A stretch of 64,000 nucleotides of DNA from contig NZ_NFMA01000012.1 of NCBI RefSeq assembly GCF_002161175.1, forward strand, positions 24,165-88,164. The letters are read 5' to 3'. Below, piece by piece: positions 32,979 to 42,379 of this stretch. Position numbers and translations under genes: made by a program. Under the pieces are notes generated by a model. That model was not told the DNA's origin and ran no database searches. It saw only the letters and a list, made by a program, of their open reading frames with translations. The stretch's first letter is position 1; each line of letters opens with the position of its first letter. Source of the DNA: Flavonifractor sp. An100. Its GTDB lineage: Bacteria > Bacillota > Clostridia > Oscillospirales > Oscillospiraceae.

Positions 32979-33966
32979 AGGTCTCCTCCTTCCTCCGCCA
33001 AAGCAGCACGCCCAGCACCGGCACCGCCATCAGTACGGTGAAAATACTCAGCGGCATGGTGTAGATCCGGGCGGGCAGGTCGGCGCACAGCAACACTAAG
33101 CCCCCCACCAGGCCGCACAAAATAAGATAGGGTCCCCCCCGGCGCCCCAGCAGCAGGAAGGCGATATGGGGGGCGATCAGGCCCACAAAGGCCACCGCCC
33201 CGGTCACCGACACCACCGCCGCCACCATCCCTGTGGTCAGGGTGAGGAGCACTCCCCGCCAAAACACCGGGTCCAGCCCCATCCCCCGGGCGTGCTCGGA
33301 GCCCAAAGAGAGCATGAGGATGGGCCGGCGCAGCAGCAGGAGCAAGGCCGTGCATCCCACCACCGCCGCCGCCGGGACCGGCAGCTTATCCCCCGTCATG
33401 GCGGACAGGCTGCCCATGATCCAGACCTCCAGGGCCGCCAGCTCCCGCTCCGGGTCGGCCATGGTTTTCAGCACCATCAGTCCGGCCTCCGCCAGGGAGG
33501 AGACGATCACCCCGGCCAGGATGTAGCTCCCCGTCCGCTCCAGATGGGCGGCCTTTACCAGCAGCAGCACCAGCGCCAGGGAGGCCATGCCCATAAAAAA
33601 GGAGCCGGTCATGATTTCCAGCCGTCCCCCCGCCCCCAGCACGATGGCACAGGCCGCCCCCAGGGACGCCCCGGAGGCCACCCCCGTGAGATCGGGAGAG
33701 GCCAGCGGATTGCGGAACACCGTCTGGTACACCCCTCCCGCCAGCCCCAGGGCCCAGCCGGTGAGCAGGGCCATGCACACCCGGGATACCCGCAGCTGCC
33801 AGAAAACCTGCCGCTCCACCGTCCCTTCCATTCCGCCGGCGAGAATGGAAGCGATCTGAGACAAAGAAAGGGGAAAGCTGCCCACCAAGAGCGACACCGT
33901 CCCCACTCCCCCCACCAGGAGGAGACAGGCTGCCAGCGCAGCCCGGTCCCGGGTCGTCATCTTCAT
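32962..33966 (-). CDS. FecCD-family ABC transporter permease (second system)
   Basis: A 334-residue membrane protein with the family segments LRVSRVCMALLTGWALGLAGG, RNPLASPDLTGVASGASLG and AVAFVGLIAPHIAFLLLG. ATG 33966 follows GAAAGGG; the frame is open upstream to 34083, but that is overlap with the receptor gene. The Thr/Gly pattern is of the iron-siderophore/heme/molybdate importer type. It starts 34 bases after the receptor gene. Confidence 0.87.
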   Translation of the reverse strand: MKMTTRDRAALAACLLLVGGVGTVSLLVGSFPLSLSQIASILAGGMEGTVERQVFWQLRVSRVCMALLTGWALGLAGGVYQTVFRNPLASPDLTGVASGASLGAACAIVLGAGGRLEIMTGSFFMGMASLALVLLLVKAAHLERTGSYILAGVIVSSLAEAGLMVLKTMADPERELAALEVWIMGSLSAMTGDKLPVPAAAVVGCTALLLLLRRPILMLSLGSEHARGMGLDPVFWRGVLLTLTTGMVAAVVSVTGAVAFVGLIAPHIAFLLLGRRGGPYLILCGLVGGLVLLCADLPARIYTMPLSIFTVLMAVPVLGVLLWRRKEETYGGDA

Positions 33967-34000
33967 GGCCCTTTCCCCTTTCTCTATGGTTTCGCCGTTG

Positions 34001-35092
34001 TTACTTGGTGATGAGGGACTCCTCCAGGGTGAAGCCATAAAAGTCCTGGTAGAAGGCCTGGGCGTCCGCGGTGAACTCCTCAAAGGGATAGGCCTCGGGA
34101 TGGAGCACGCTGGTCAGCCACATGGTGCCCAAAATGCCCGAGGGGATGGGGGAGTCCCACTCCTCAATGCCGTCAGGCATCTGATACACCGCCCCGTTGG
34201 CCACGGCGGGCAAAGAAGCCAGCTGAGAATCACTCTCCACATCGGAGGCGGTATACTCCGCCCTGGCGGGAATGACAAAAACCTCGGGGGCCATAGCCAG
34301 CACATCCTCATAGGACACTTCGGTCCAGTAGTCGCCCTCCAGCTCTCCGGCTGCGTTCACCCCCCCCGCCTGGTCAATGAGAGTGCTCTGGTACATATCG
34401 GCGGGAGCGGTGGCCAGGTAGGAGGAATTGCTGCCCATGTAGACCACAGGCTTCTCCAGGCCATCGGTCAGCTGAGCCATGCGCTCCAGCTGCTCCTCAT
34501 AATAGTCGGTCAGGTCGGCAGCCCGGTCCTCCACGCCCAGGGCCGTCCCCATCAGCTGGAGCATCTCCACCAGCTCCTGGTGACTCTCCGGGTTTACCAC
34601 CAGCACAGGGATCCCCAGCTGGGTGAGGGTATCGGCGTAGTCAGCCAGCTTCTTGGGCATGATGACCAGGTCGGGATTCAAAGCCGCAGTGGCCTCCACA
34701 TCCAGCTCCTTCATGGTGCCCACCTGGGGCTTGTCCAACAGCTCAGGGGCTGCCATGCTATAGATGGGCCGGGTATCCGCCTTTTTCTCCAGGCCCACCA
34801 CCCGGTCGGCCGCTCCCAGAGCGATGACAGCATAGGTGGAAATATAGTAGCAGCTGACCACCGTCTGGGCCGGCTCCTCCAGCTCCACCTGCCGGCCGGC
34901 CTGGTCGGTAAGCACAATGGATCCCTTCTGGCTCTGCTGGGTGGAGGCGCTACTGGCAGAGGCGGAACTTCCGGCACTGCTCCCTTGGGAGGAGCTGCCT
35001 GCGGACTGGCTGCCGCAGCTGACACAGCCAAACGCCATAACCACAGCCAGGGCCAGTCCCACCGCGCGTGAGAATACTTGCTTCTTCAACAT
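34001..35092 (-). CDS. FecB/BtuF-type ABC transporter substrate-binding lipoprotein (second system)
   Basis: A 363-residue lipoprotein with signal peptide and lipobox FGCVSC (Cys26), a Ser-rich linker to about residue 55, then IVLTDQAGRQVELEEPAQTVV and LNPDLVIMPKKLADYADTL. The PVVYMGSNSSYL and C-terminal segments fit cluster A-II receptors. ATG 35092 lies next to AAGGAG. Relatives carry iron-siderophores, heme, cobalamin or, in the MolB type, molybdate. The molybdoenzyme operon close by makes molybdate or tungstate worth considering, but nothing in the sequence decides this. Confidence 0.82.
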   Translation of the reverse strand: MLKKQVFSRAVGLALAVVMAFGCVSCGSQSAGSSSQGSSAGSSASASSASTQQSQKGSIVLTDQAGRQVELEEPAQTVVSCYYISTYAVIALGAADRVVGLEKKADTRPIYSMAAPELLDKPQVGTMKELDVEATAALNPDLVIMPKKLADYADTLTQLGIPVLVVNPESHQELVEMLQLMGTALGVEDRAADLTDYYEEQLERMAQLTDGLEKPVVYMGSNSSYLATAPADMYQSTLIDQAGGVNAAGELEGDYWTEVSYEDVLAMAPEVFVIPARAEYTASDVESDSQLASLPAVANGAVYQMPDGIEEWDSPIPSGILGTMWLTSVLHPEAYPFEEFTADAQAFYQDFYGFTLEESLITK

Positions 35093-35132
35093 CAGTCACT
35101 CCTTAATTTTATGCACACATTAGGCAACAGAC

Positions 35133-35161
35133 ATTTTATCTTGCTCCAGACCCTTTGTCAA
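35133..35161 (-). promoter_or_regulatory. Promoter of the second FecBCD-type operon
   Basis: On the minus strand TTGACA (35161-35156), a 17-base spacer and TAAAAT (35138-35133) form a near-consensus promoter about 40 bases before the receptor start. Confidence 0.7.
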
Positions 35162-35193
35162 AGAAATTCCGCCTCCGGGTCCAAATTTCAGCA

Positions 35194-35232
35194 AACGAGG
35201 GCGCAATGCAGCCATTGCGCCCTCGTTTTTGT
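35194..35232. terminator. Terminator after the PfkB kinase gene
   Basis: A 15-bp perfect inverted repeat (35194-35208 with 35213-35227) with a 4-base loop and flanking A and T runs; ends the minus-strand kinase transcript. Confidence 0.85.
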
Positions 35233-35257
35233 TAGTTTATCCCATGGAACGGTCCCA

Positions 35258-36343
35258 TTACCGCTGGATATCGTAGCTGATGTTCATCAGATTCCGGATG
35301 GTCTCCACATCGTCGGTGATGTTGCCGTCCCCGTGAATGGTGTGCTTGATGGCGCTGCTGGCCACGGCAAAATTCAGCATGTCCATAGGGGAGTACTCGT
35401 TGATCATGGCATAGATCAGCCCACTGGCAAAGGCGTCGCCGCCCCCCACCCGGTCCAGCACATTGAAGGTGAACATCCGGCTTTCAAAGGTATGGCCGTC
35501 GTACCACATAAAGGCCTTCAGACTGTTTTCGCTGCCGCTGTGGGTATAGCGGACGTGGCGGGCAATGCACTTCAGGTTGGGATAGCGCTCCACAAAGGCC
35601 CGGAATACCATGTCCTCCTGCTCGTAGGTTGGGTGCAGGGGAATGTCGTCCTTCCAGTCCCCCTTGCTGTGGTCATTCTCGTCCTTCCACAGATGGTAGG
35701 GCTCGATCCCCAGTAGCACATCCAGGTAGGGCAGGCACTGGGTACAGAAGTCCCGGGCCTCCTCCCAGGTCCACAGGGAGCTGCGGAAGTTTCCGTCAAA
35801 GCTAATGGTCATGCCCTTGGCCCGGGCCGCCTTCAGGCAGTCCATGACCAGCTTACCGCAGCTGGGACACAGGGCGGGGGTGATGCCGCTCAGGTGCAGC
35901 CAGTCATAGTTTTCCAGCAGCTTATCCAGGTCCATCTTGGAGAAATCGTACTCGGTGATGGCACTGTGCTTGCGGTCATAAATGACTTTGCTGGCCCGCA
36001 CCCCATAGCCTGTCTCCAGGTAATAGGAGCCCAAACGGTGGCTGGGCGTCTCCTCGGGGGTGCTCAAAATCATGGGCGTGCAGTGTACGTCGTTGCTGCG
36101 CAGCATACGGATGGCACTCTTTCCCAGGCTGTTGTTGGGCACCACGCTGAAAAAAGTGGCGTCCACCCCCAGGTTGGCCAGGGACAGGGCAATGTTGGCC
36201 TCACTGCCTCCGTAGCTGGCTTCAAAGTCGGTGGCCACTCGGATCTTTCCGTAGTTAGGAGGGGTCAGGCGGAGCATGATCTCTCCAATGGTAATAAATC
36301 GGCAGGAGTTGTCCCGCTTTAACAGGGGATTATAGTCTTCCAT
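35258..36343 (-). CDS. PfkB-family sugar kinase (2-keto-3-deoxygluconate kinase-like)
   Basis: A 361-residue kinase. GEIMLRLTPPNYGKI at the N-terminus and YGGSEANIALSLANLG (the first PfkB signature) are KdgK-like; DRVGGGDAFASGLIY is the second signature with the catalytic Asp in GGGD rather than the usual GAGD. KDG kinase phosphorylates 2-keto-3-deoxy-D-gluconate to feed the KDPG aldolase pathway. No KDPG aldolase is adjacent, so another keto-sugar or nucleoside-like substrate is possible. AGGAGGAATC lies 5 bases before the ATG. It is a separate unit from pflB upstream. Confidence 0.75.
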   Translation of the reverse strand: MEDYNPLLKRDNSCRFITIGEIMLRLTPPNYGKIRVATDFEASYGGSEANIALSLANLGVDATFFSVVPNNSLGKSAIRMLRSNDVHCTPMILSTPEETPSHRLGSYYLETGYGVRASKVIYDRKHSAITEYDFSKMDLDKLLENYDWLHLSGITPALCPSCGKLVMDCLKAARAKGMTISFDGNFRSSLWTWEEARDFCTQCLPYLDVLLGIEPYHLWKDENDHSKGDWKDDIPLHPTYEQEDMVFRAFVERYPNLKCIARHVRYTHSGSENSLKAFMWYDGHTFESRMFTFNVLDRVGGGDAFASGLIYAMINEYSPMDMLNFAVASSAIKHTIHGDGNITDDVETIRNLMNISYDIQR

Positions 36344-36417
36344 GGTGATTCCTCCTCACAGATGGCGCGGCACCGGTCCGCAGGTCTTAGCCATCGCCGC
36401 GGCAATCGTTTCATAAT

Positions 36418-36476
36418 ACGATACGTCGTTTTAATTTTGTACCTCTATTATACACGACCTGCGCTGCCGGATACAA
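36418..36476 (-). promoter_or_regulatory. Promoter and possible operator of the PfkB kinase gene
   Basis: On the minus strand TTGTAT (36476-36471), an 18-base spacer and TATAAT (36452-36447). Downstream of the -10 lies ACGATACGTCGT (36418-36429), with ACGA/TCGT arms in inverted repeat, a possible repressor site. Confidence 0.5.
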
Positions 36477-36556
36477 GGTGGCAAATGGGCAAAATTTTTT
36501 CCTTCCATTCTGTACAGAAGGAGGAACGTCCACGGGAGATTTCACATTATAAAACC

Positions 36557-36591
36557 GGCCCGGAGGCAGATCCATGATCTGCCTCCGGGCC
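36557..36591 (-). terminator. Terminator after pflB
   Basis: A 16-bp perfect inverted repeat (36557-36572 with 36576-36591) with a 3-base loop, followed on the minus strand by GGTTTTAT. Confidence 0.8.
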
Positions 36592-36630
36592 AGCTTTCCT
36601 CTTTCTTATCGGCTCCCCACCTTCGGGCGG

Positions 36631-38874
36631 TTACATGCTCTCGTGGAAGGTGCGCTTGATGACCTCCAGCTGCTGCTCCCGGCTCAGGCGGTTAAAGTTC
36701 ACCGCATAGCCGGAGACCCGGATGGTCAGGGTGGGATACTGCTCCGGGTGGTCCATGGCGTCCAGAAGCACCTCCCGGTTCATGACGTTGACATTTAGAT
36801 GGTGAGCTCCCTGGACAAAGTAGCCGTCCAGAATGGATACCAGGTTGTCCGTCCGCTCCTGGGCCGTCTTTCCCAGGGCTCCGGGGACGATGGAGAAGGT
36901 ATTGGACACGCCGTCCTGACACACCGCCCGGTAGGGGATCTTGGCCACGGAGTTGAGGGAGGCCAGGGCTCCGTTCACATCCCGGCCGTGCATGGGGTTA
37001 GCGCCGGGGGCGAAGGGCTCTCCCGCCTTCCGTCCGTCGGGGGTGGCGCCGGTCTTCTTGCCGTACATCACGTTGGAGGTAATGGTGAGGGCAGACAGGG
37101 TGTGAATGGCCCCCCGGTAGAGGGGGTGCTTTTTCAGCTCGGCGGAGAAGTAGGACACCAGCTCCACGGCGATGTCGTCCACCCGGTCGTCGTCGTTGCC
37201 GTACTTGGGGAAGTCCCCCTCCACCTGGAAGTCCACGGCGATACCCTGCTCGTTGCGGATGGGCCGCACCTTGGCAAACTTGATGGCGGACAGGGAGTCG
37301 GCGGCGATGGACAGTCCCGCCACTCCAAAGGCGGCCAGCCGGTCCACCAGGGTGTCGTGGAGAGCCATCTGGCTGCTCTCATAGGCGTATTTGTCGTGCA
37401 TGTAGTGGATGATGTTGATGGTGTCCACATAGAGCTCAGCCACATAGGCCAGCACCTTTTTGTAGTTGCCCAAAACCTTGGGGTAGTCCAACACCTCGTC
37501 CAGGTCGTGCTGGATGCCCGGAATGATGACACCCCCCTTCTTCTCGTCCACGCCCCCGTTGATGGCGTAGAGCAGGCTCTTGGCCAGGTTGGCCCGGGCC
37601 CCGAAGAACTGCATCTGCTTGCCCACCGCCATGGCGGACACGCAGCAGGCGATGCAGTAGTCATCCCCGTACATGGGCCGCATCAGCTCGTCGCTCTCAT
37701 ACTGGATGGAGTCAGTGTCAATGCTCATTTTGGCGCAGTAGCGCTTAAAGCCCTCGGGCAGGTCCTTGCTCCAGAGCACCGTCAGGTTTGGCTCAGGGGC
37801 GGTGCCCAGATTGGTGAGGGTATGGAGGTAGCGGAAGGAGTTTTTGGTCACCAGGGTTCGGCCGTCCACCCCCATGCCGCCGATGGACTCGGTGACCCAG
37901 GTGGGGTCACCTCCGAAGAGCTCGTTATACTCCGGCGTGCGCAGGTGGCGCACCAGGCGCAGCTTGATGACAAACTGGTCGATCAGCTCCTGGGCCCTCT
38001 GCTCGTCCAGCAGTCCCCGGTCCAGGTCCCGCTGGATGTAGATATCCAGGAAGGTGGCGGTGCGGCCCAGGGAGGTGGCGGCACCGTTGTTCTCCTTGAT
38101 GCCCGCCAGATAGGCCATGTACAGGTTCTGCACCGCCTCCCGGGCGTTCTCCGCCGGGCGGGTGATGTCACAGCCATACCGCTTGGCCATCCGGGCCATC
38201 TCCTCCAGGGCCCGGATCTGCATCTGGACCTCCTCCCGCAGGCGGATGCGCTCGTCGGTCATGGGGCCGTCCAGCATGTCCAGGTCCTTCCGCTTCTCCT
38301 CGATGAGGAAGTCGGTGCCGTACAGGGGCACCCGGCGGTAGTCGCCCACGATCCGGCCCCGGCCGTAGGCGTCGGGCAGGCCGGTGAGCAGGCCGGCGTG
38401 GCGGGCCAGGCGGGTGCGCTCGGGGTAGGCGTCAAAGACGCCGTCGTTGTGGGTCTTGCGGTACAGACGGAAGTGCTTCTCAATTTCCGGGTCCAGGTGG
38501 TAGCCAAACTGGTCCAGGGCGGAGATGGCCGTGCGCATGCCGCCGTACAGGTTGACGATGCGCTTGAGGGGGGCGTCGGTTTGCAGGCCCACGATCACCT
38601 CGTTCTCCCGGTCGATGTATCCCGGCTCAAAGTTGTCGATGCCCGAGACCACATGGGTCTCCACATCAATGATCCCCTTCTGGATCTCCTCCACGATCAG
38701 AGCCTCCGCCTTTTCCCAGACCTTGGCCGTCTTGGGGGAGATGGGGGCTAAAAAGTCCCCGTCCCCCTGGTAGGGGGTGTAGTTTTTCTGAATGAAGTTG
38801 CGCACGTTCACCAGGTGGCGCCACTCGCCTGTCCGAAATCCGCTCCAAGCGGTGCAATTGACGTCGATACTCAT
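36631..38874 (-). CDS. pflB: Formate acetyltransferase (pyruvate formate-lyase)
   Basis: A 747-residue glycyl radical enzyme. [21 protein letters not shown] carries the adjacent catalytic cysteines typical of true [18 protein letters not shown] near the C-terminus has the radical glycine in the RVSGYAV motif, followed by [15 protein letters not shown]. It converts pyruvate and CoA to acetyl-CoA and formate anaerobically. ATG 38874 overlaps the TGA of pflA (ATGA) and follows AAAGGAACGGGAG; an upstream in-frame start at 38913 lies inside pflA. Gene order pflA-pflB is the reverse of the common arrangement. Confidence 0.93.
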   Translation of the reverse strand: MSIDVNCTAWSGFRTGEWRHLVNVRNFIQKNYTPYQGDGDFLAPISPKTAKVWEKAEALIVEEIQKGIIDVETHVVSGIDNFEPGYIDRENEVIVGLQTDAPLKRIVNLYGGMRTAISALDQFGYHLDPEIEKHFRLYRKTHNDGVFDAYPERTRLARHAGLLTGLPDAYGRGRIVGDYRRVPLYGTDFLIEEKRKDLDMLDGPMTDERIRLREEVQMQIRALEEMARMAKRYGCDITRPAENAREAVQNLYMAYLAGIKENNGAATSLGRTATFLDIYIQRDLDRGLLDEQRAQELIDQFVIKLRLVRHLRTPEYNELFGGDPTWVTESIGGMGVDGRTLVTKNSFRYLHTLTNLGTAPEPNLTVLWSKDLPEGFKRYCAKMSIDTDSIQYESDELMRPMYGDDYCIACCVSAMAVGKQMQFFGARANLAKSLLYAINGGVDEKKGGVIIPGIQHDLDEVLDYPKVLGNYKKVLAYVAELYVDTINIIHYMHDKYAYESSQMALHDTLVDRLAAFGVAGLSIAADSLSAIKFAKVRPIRNEQGIAVDFQVEGDFPKYGNDDDRVDDIAVELVSYFSAELKKHPLYRGAIHTLSALTITSNVMYGKKTGATPDGRKAGEPFAPGANPMHGRDVNGALASLNSVAKIPYRAVCQDGVSNTFSIVPGALGKTAQERTDNLVSILDGYFVQGAHHLNVNVMNREVLLDAMDHPEQYPTLTIRVSGYAVNFNRLSREQQLEVIKRTFHESM

Positions 38875-39626
38875 AGCTCCCGTTCCTTTCTTATTTGTGT
38901 CATCGTCCGGCAACAGACTTCATTCAGCCGCCGGTTCCAGTCCTCCAGCTTTCCTTCCTCCATGGCAGGCACCCCCTCCAGGGGATAGGGAATGCCCATG
39001 GTCTGATATTTGTGTACCCCCAGGGTATGGTAGGGCAGCAGCTCCACCCGCTGGATATGCTTCCATGTCTTTAAATAGTGTTCCAGCCCCTCCAGGTGCT
39101 CCCGGCTGTCCGTCAGGCCGGGGACCACCACATGGCGCACCCACAGCGGCGTTCCCTTCCTCTGGGTAGCCTGCCAAAAGCCTTCAAAGGCCTCCATGGA
39201 TTGCCCCGTGATCCGCTCATAGCCCTCCGGCGTGTAATGCTTGACATCCAGAAGGACCAGATCGGTGTGGTCCAGGATCCCCTCGTAGCTCCCCAGGCCG
39301 CACCCGGCCGTATCCAGGCAGGTGTGGATGCCCGCCTTTTGGCACAGCCGCAGCGTCTGGGCCAGAAATTCCGGCTGAAGGAGGGGTTCTCCCCCGGAAA
39401 AGGTCACCCCGCCCTCAGCGCCGTAGTAAGGCTTGAACCGCACCAGCCGGTCCACCAGCTCCTGGGGCCGGAGCTCCAGGGCCTTATGGTTCTCCATGGA
39501 CCAGGTGTCCGGATTGTGGCAGTACCGGCAGCGCAGCCGGCACCCCTGAAGAAACACCACCGTGCGGATGCCCGGACCATCCACCAGTCCCATGGACTCC
39601 ACCGAATGGATGCGTCCCACTGTCAT
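38871..39626 (-). CDS. pflA: Pyruvate formate-lyase activating enzyme
   Basis: A 251-residue radical SAM enzyme. [21 protein letters not shown] and [14 protein letters not shown] (CX3CX2C) are diagnostic. [16 protein letters not shown] and [20 protein letters not shown] are further PflA motifs. It installs the glycyl radical on PflB using SAM and reduced flavodoxin or ferredoxin. It is the first gene of the pflA-pflB pair, overlapping pflB by 4 bases. A GC-rich hairpin with GCCGAC/GTCGGC arms lies in its leader at about 39664-39703. Confidence 0.92.
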   Translation of the reverse strand: MTVGRIHSVESMGLVDGPGIRTVVFLQGCRLRCRYCHNPDTWSMENHKALELRPQELVDRLVRFKPYYGAEGGVTFSGGEPLLQPEFLAQTLRLCQKAGIHTCLDTAGCGLGSYEGILDHTDLVLLDVKHYTPEGYERITGQSMEAFEGFWQATQRKGTPLWVRHVVVPGLTDSREHLEGLEHYLKTWKHIQRVELLPYHTLGVHKYQTMGIPYPLEGVPAMEEGKLEDWNRRLNEVCCRTMTQIRKEREL

Positions 39627-39922
39627 ACTCTGTGTTGCCTCCCTTCCGGTATAAAAACAGAAAAGCCGACAATCCGGGCTTTTCTCGCCCAGACGGTCGG
39701 CTTCATTTCATCATACTCCATGTGGTAGGCTCCACATTATCCGTCAGTCATATGATAATCCACTTATATCATGCATCCACTCATTTGTCAAGGGGGCGTT
39801 TTGTCTCTTTGGGGTTGTAGATAATCCTTCCATGTTGCATAGTTTCACCCAGGTTTTACATATAGATGGTAGTGCTTTCCCCTATTATCCTATACACTAT
39901 ACACAAAAGGAGTGGATGTTTT

Positions 39923-40117
39923 ATGATGCCCTGTCAAGCTACCTGTCCGTCCTACCAACCCGGCTGCCACAAGCTCTGTCTGCAATGGCAGGAGTTTCAG
40001 CGCCAACAGGCCATCCAGCGCCAGGCCAAAAAGCGCTACTTAAAATTCCACCTGGACAACTGTTCCCTGCTGTGCCACCAGCTGTACGCCTTACAGCCCA
40101 GATATCAGGCTCGCTAA
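39923..40117 (+). CDS. Small Cys-rich protein of unknown function
   Basis: A 64-residue protein starting at tandem ATGs (39923/39926), with AAAGGAG about 10 bases upstream. It has six cysteines: CQATC, then PGCHKLC (C-X3-C, X6, C-X3-C), and late NCSLLC, with a Gln/Arg/Lys-rich middle; there is no signal peptide or membrane segment. The paired C-X3-C motifs could hold a metal or form disulfides. It stands alone between pflA (divergent) and a strong terminator at 40169. I do not recognise a named family. Confidence 0.55.
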   Translation: MMPCQATCPSYQPGCHKLCLQWQEFQRQQAIQRQAKKRYLKFHLDNCSLLCHQLYALQPRYQAR

Positions 40118-40168
40118 AGCCCTGCCCGTTTCCCTCTTTCCGCTATCTTCCACAACCCACTATGCCAC

Positions 40169-40212
40169 AAAACAGGGGCCCGGCTTGAGGAAAAGCCGGG
40201 CCCCTGTTTTAT
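40169..40212. terminator. Bidirectional terminator between the small protein and the betaine operon
   Basis: An 18-bp perfect inverted repeat (40169-40186 with 40193-40210) flanked by A and T runs, placed between convergent units. Confidence 0.88.
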
Positions 40213-40225
40213 TTCTAATATGCAG

Positions 40226-41410
40226 TTATAAAAGGGCAGACAGCACACTGGCCTTGGTGACAATGCCCTTGAGCTGACCATCCTCATCCACCACCGCAAT
40301 GGGATAGGGGGCCTCGGCGGCCACCGGCATAATGTCGGCCACCAGGGCGTCCATGGCGGTGGTCTGCACCTCCCGGCGCACCACCTGGGCAATGGCAAGC
40401 CCGTCCTTCTGGGCACGAATGGCGTCCTGAATGGTGAGGATCCCCACCAGGCACAGCCGGTCGTCCACCACGTACACCGTGGACAGGGCATTCTTCCGCA
40501 TCTCCTGAATGGCCAGGGCCGGGCTTTCCGACAGCCGCACCAGGCTGGAGGGGGTGATCATGATGTTGCGCACGGTGGTGACCTTGGACTTGTCGGCGCT
40601 GCCGGTAAAGTCCCGGACATAGTCGTCGGCGGGGTTGGCGCTCATGCCCTCAGGAGTGTCCACCTGGACCACCTTGCCGTCCCGCATAATAGCTACCATG
40701 TCCCCCAGCTTAAAGGCCTCGTCCATGTCGTGGGTGATGAACACCACCGTCTTTTGCAGCTTGCGCTGGATCTGGAGCAGTTCAAACTGCATATCCCGCC
40801 GCACCAGGGGGTCCAGGGCGGAGAAGGGCTCATCCATGAGGAGGACCTCCGGGTCGTTGGCCAGGGCCCGGGCGATGCCCACCCGCTGGCGCATGCCGCC
40901 GGAGAGCTGGCCGCAGCTCTGGTGCTCCCAGCCCTCCAGACCCACCATGGAGATGACCTTTTTGGCCTTCTCCTCCCGCTCGGCCCGGGACATGCCCTTG
41001 ACCTCCAGGCCGTAGGCCACATTGCCCAGCACGTCCCGGTGGCTCATCAGGCCGAAGGACTGGAAGACCATGGAGATCTTGTTGCGGCGGAACTCCAGCA
41101 GCTGCTTTTTGTCCATCTCCGCCAGATCCTGTCCCTCAAACAGCACCTTGCCGGAGGTGGGCTTGTTCAGCCGGTTGAAGCAACGGACAACGGTGGACTT
41201 TCCCGACCCGGACAGGCCGATGATCACGAAGATCTTCCCTCTGGGAATCTCCAGATTCACGTCCCACAGAGCCACGGTGACCCCGGTTTTCTTATAGACC
41301 TCGTCCTTGTTGGACCCCGCCTCCATCATTTTCGCCGCCTCGGCCTTGTTCATGCCGTAGAGCTTGGAGACGTGCTGTACGCTGAGAATCGTATCCTTTT
41401 GTTCGCTCAT
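40226..41410 (-). CDS. proV: Glycine betaine/proline ABC transporter ATP-binding protein with CBS domains
   Basis: A 394-residue ProV/OpuAA-type ATPase. The N-terminal helix MNKAEAAKMMEAGSNKDEV is characteristic of the family. Walker A GLSGSGKST, signature LSGGMRQRVGIARAL and Walker B VLLMDEPFSALDP follow. Two CBS modules occupy about residues 275-394 (NIMITPSSLVRL, STVYVVDDRLCLVGIL, PIAVVDEDGQLKGIVT) and probably sense ionic strength, as in OpuA. It is the last gene of the receptor, permease, ATPase operon on the minus strand. Confidence 0.9.
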   Translation of the reverse strand: MSEQKDTILSVQHVSKLYGMNKAEAAKMMEAGSNKDEVYKKTGVTVALWDVNLEIPRGKIFVIIGLSGSGKSTVVRCFNRLNKPTSGKVLFEGQDLAEMDKKQLLEFRRNKISMVFQSFGLMSHRDVLGNVAYGLEVKGMSRAEREEKAKKVISMVGLEGWEHQSCGQLSGGMRQRVGIARALANDPEVLLMDEPFSALDPLVRRDMQFELLQIQRKLQKTVVFITHDMDEAFKLGDMVAIMRDGKVVQVDTPEGMSANPADDYVRDFTGSADKSKVTTVRNIMITPSSLVRLSESPALAIQEMRKNALSTVYVVDDRLCLVGILTIQDAIRAQKDGLAIAQVVRREVQTTAMDALVADIMPVAAEAPYPIAVVDEDGQLKGIVTKASVLSALL

Positions 41411-41426
41411 ATCGTCTCCCCCTCTC

Positions 41427-42335
41427 TCACTGCTGCTTTCCGCCCGCCGTCACGTCGCGGGTCTCCCCCGCCTGAGCCTGGCCCTCCTTCTCCTTGGAGA
41501 ACAAGCCCTGGGTGGTCCGGTCCAGAATGATGGCCAGGATGACCACCGAGGAGCCGGCAAAGAGGCCCCGGCCGATCTCCAGACGGTTGACGGCGTTGAG
41601 GATCTCCATGCCAAGGCCCCGGGCGCCGATCATGGAGCAGGTGACCACCATGGCCATGGCCATCATCAGGGTCTGGTTGACGCCGGTCATAATGGTGGGC
41701 AGGGCCTGGGGGATCTGGACCTTGAAGAGGGCCTGCCGCTTGGTGGAGCCGAAGGCCTTGGCGGCCTCCACCACCTCTTTGTCCACCTGGCGGATACCCA
41801 GGCTGGTCAGCCGGATCACCGGCACCACGGCGTAGATCACCGTGGCCAGCACCGCCGAGGGGTTGCCGATCCCAAAAAGGATCATGGCGGGGATCAGATA
41901 GACGAAGCTGGGCATAGTCTGCATGGTGTCCAGGATTGGCCGGACGATGCGGTTGGCCCGGTCGGAGCCGGAGAGCAGGATGCCCACCGGCAGGCCAATG
42001 ACCAGGGAGATGATAAAGCTGGAAATGACAATGGACAGGGTCACCAGCATCATATCCCAGTAGCCCACGGCGCCGATCACGGCGAACAGGATGCCGTAGA
42101 GGACACCGGTACGCAGCCGCCGGCAGGACTTCCAGCCCATGAACACCACCAGCGCCACCAGCAGGGGCCAGGGAATGTGGCCCAGCAGAAAGCTGATGCC
42201 GCTGACCATGCCCTGAAGGCCGCCGCTGATGGCGGACAGGACCGGGTCGGCCCAGACGGCAAAGGCACGCACCGCGTTGTCGATCGCCGTGAAATTCGGT
42301 TTCAGTACCTCGGGAAATTCAAACAGCCATTCCAT
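41427..42335 (-). CDS. proW: Glycine betaine ABC transporter permease
   Basis: A 302-residue membrane protein with about six or seven hydrophobic segments, and the binding-protein-dependent EAA-type loop near EAAKAFGSTKRQALFKVQIPQALPTIMTGV. ILLSGSDRANRIVRPILDTMQTMPSFVYLIP is typical ProW sequence. ATG 42335 has GAGG upstream at good spacing; a GTG at 42344 would sit on the ribosome site. It pairs with the ATPase encoded 16 bases downstream and the receptor upstream. Confidence 0.88.
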   Translation of the reverse strand: MEWLFEFPEVLKPNFTAIDNAVRAFAVWADPVLSAISGGLQGMVSGISFLLGHIPWPLLVALVVFMGWKSCRRLRTGVLYGILFAVIGAVGYWDMMLVTLSIVISSFIISLVIGLPVGILLSGSDRANRIVRPILDTMQTMPSFVYLIPAMILFGIGNPSAVLATVIYAVVPVIRLTSLGIRQVDKEVVEAAKAFGSTKRQALFKVQIPQALPTIMTGVNQTLMMAMAMVVTCSMIGARGLGMEILNAVNRLEIGRGLFAGSSVVILAIILDRTTQGLFSKEKEGQAQAGETRDVTAGGKQQ

Positions 42336-42379
42336 GAAAGACACCTCGGATCTTTGGGGTTATTCCACACAGGCGGCCC

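Noticed and set aside
36799..38751. 650-codon plus-strand open frame opposite pflB
   Set aside because: pflB has both catalytic motifs on the other strand; the opposite frame shows only Gly/His/Val-rich shadow sequence.
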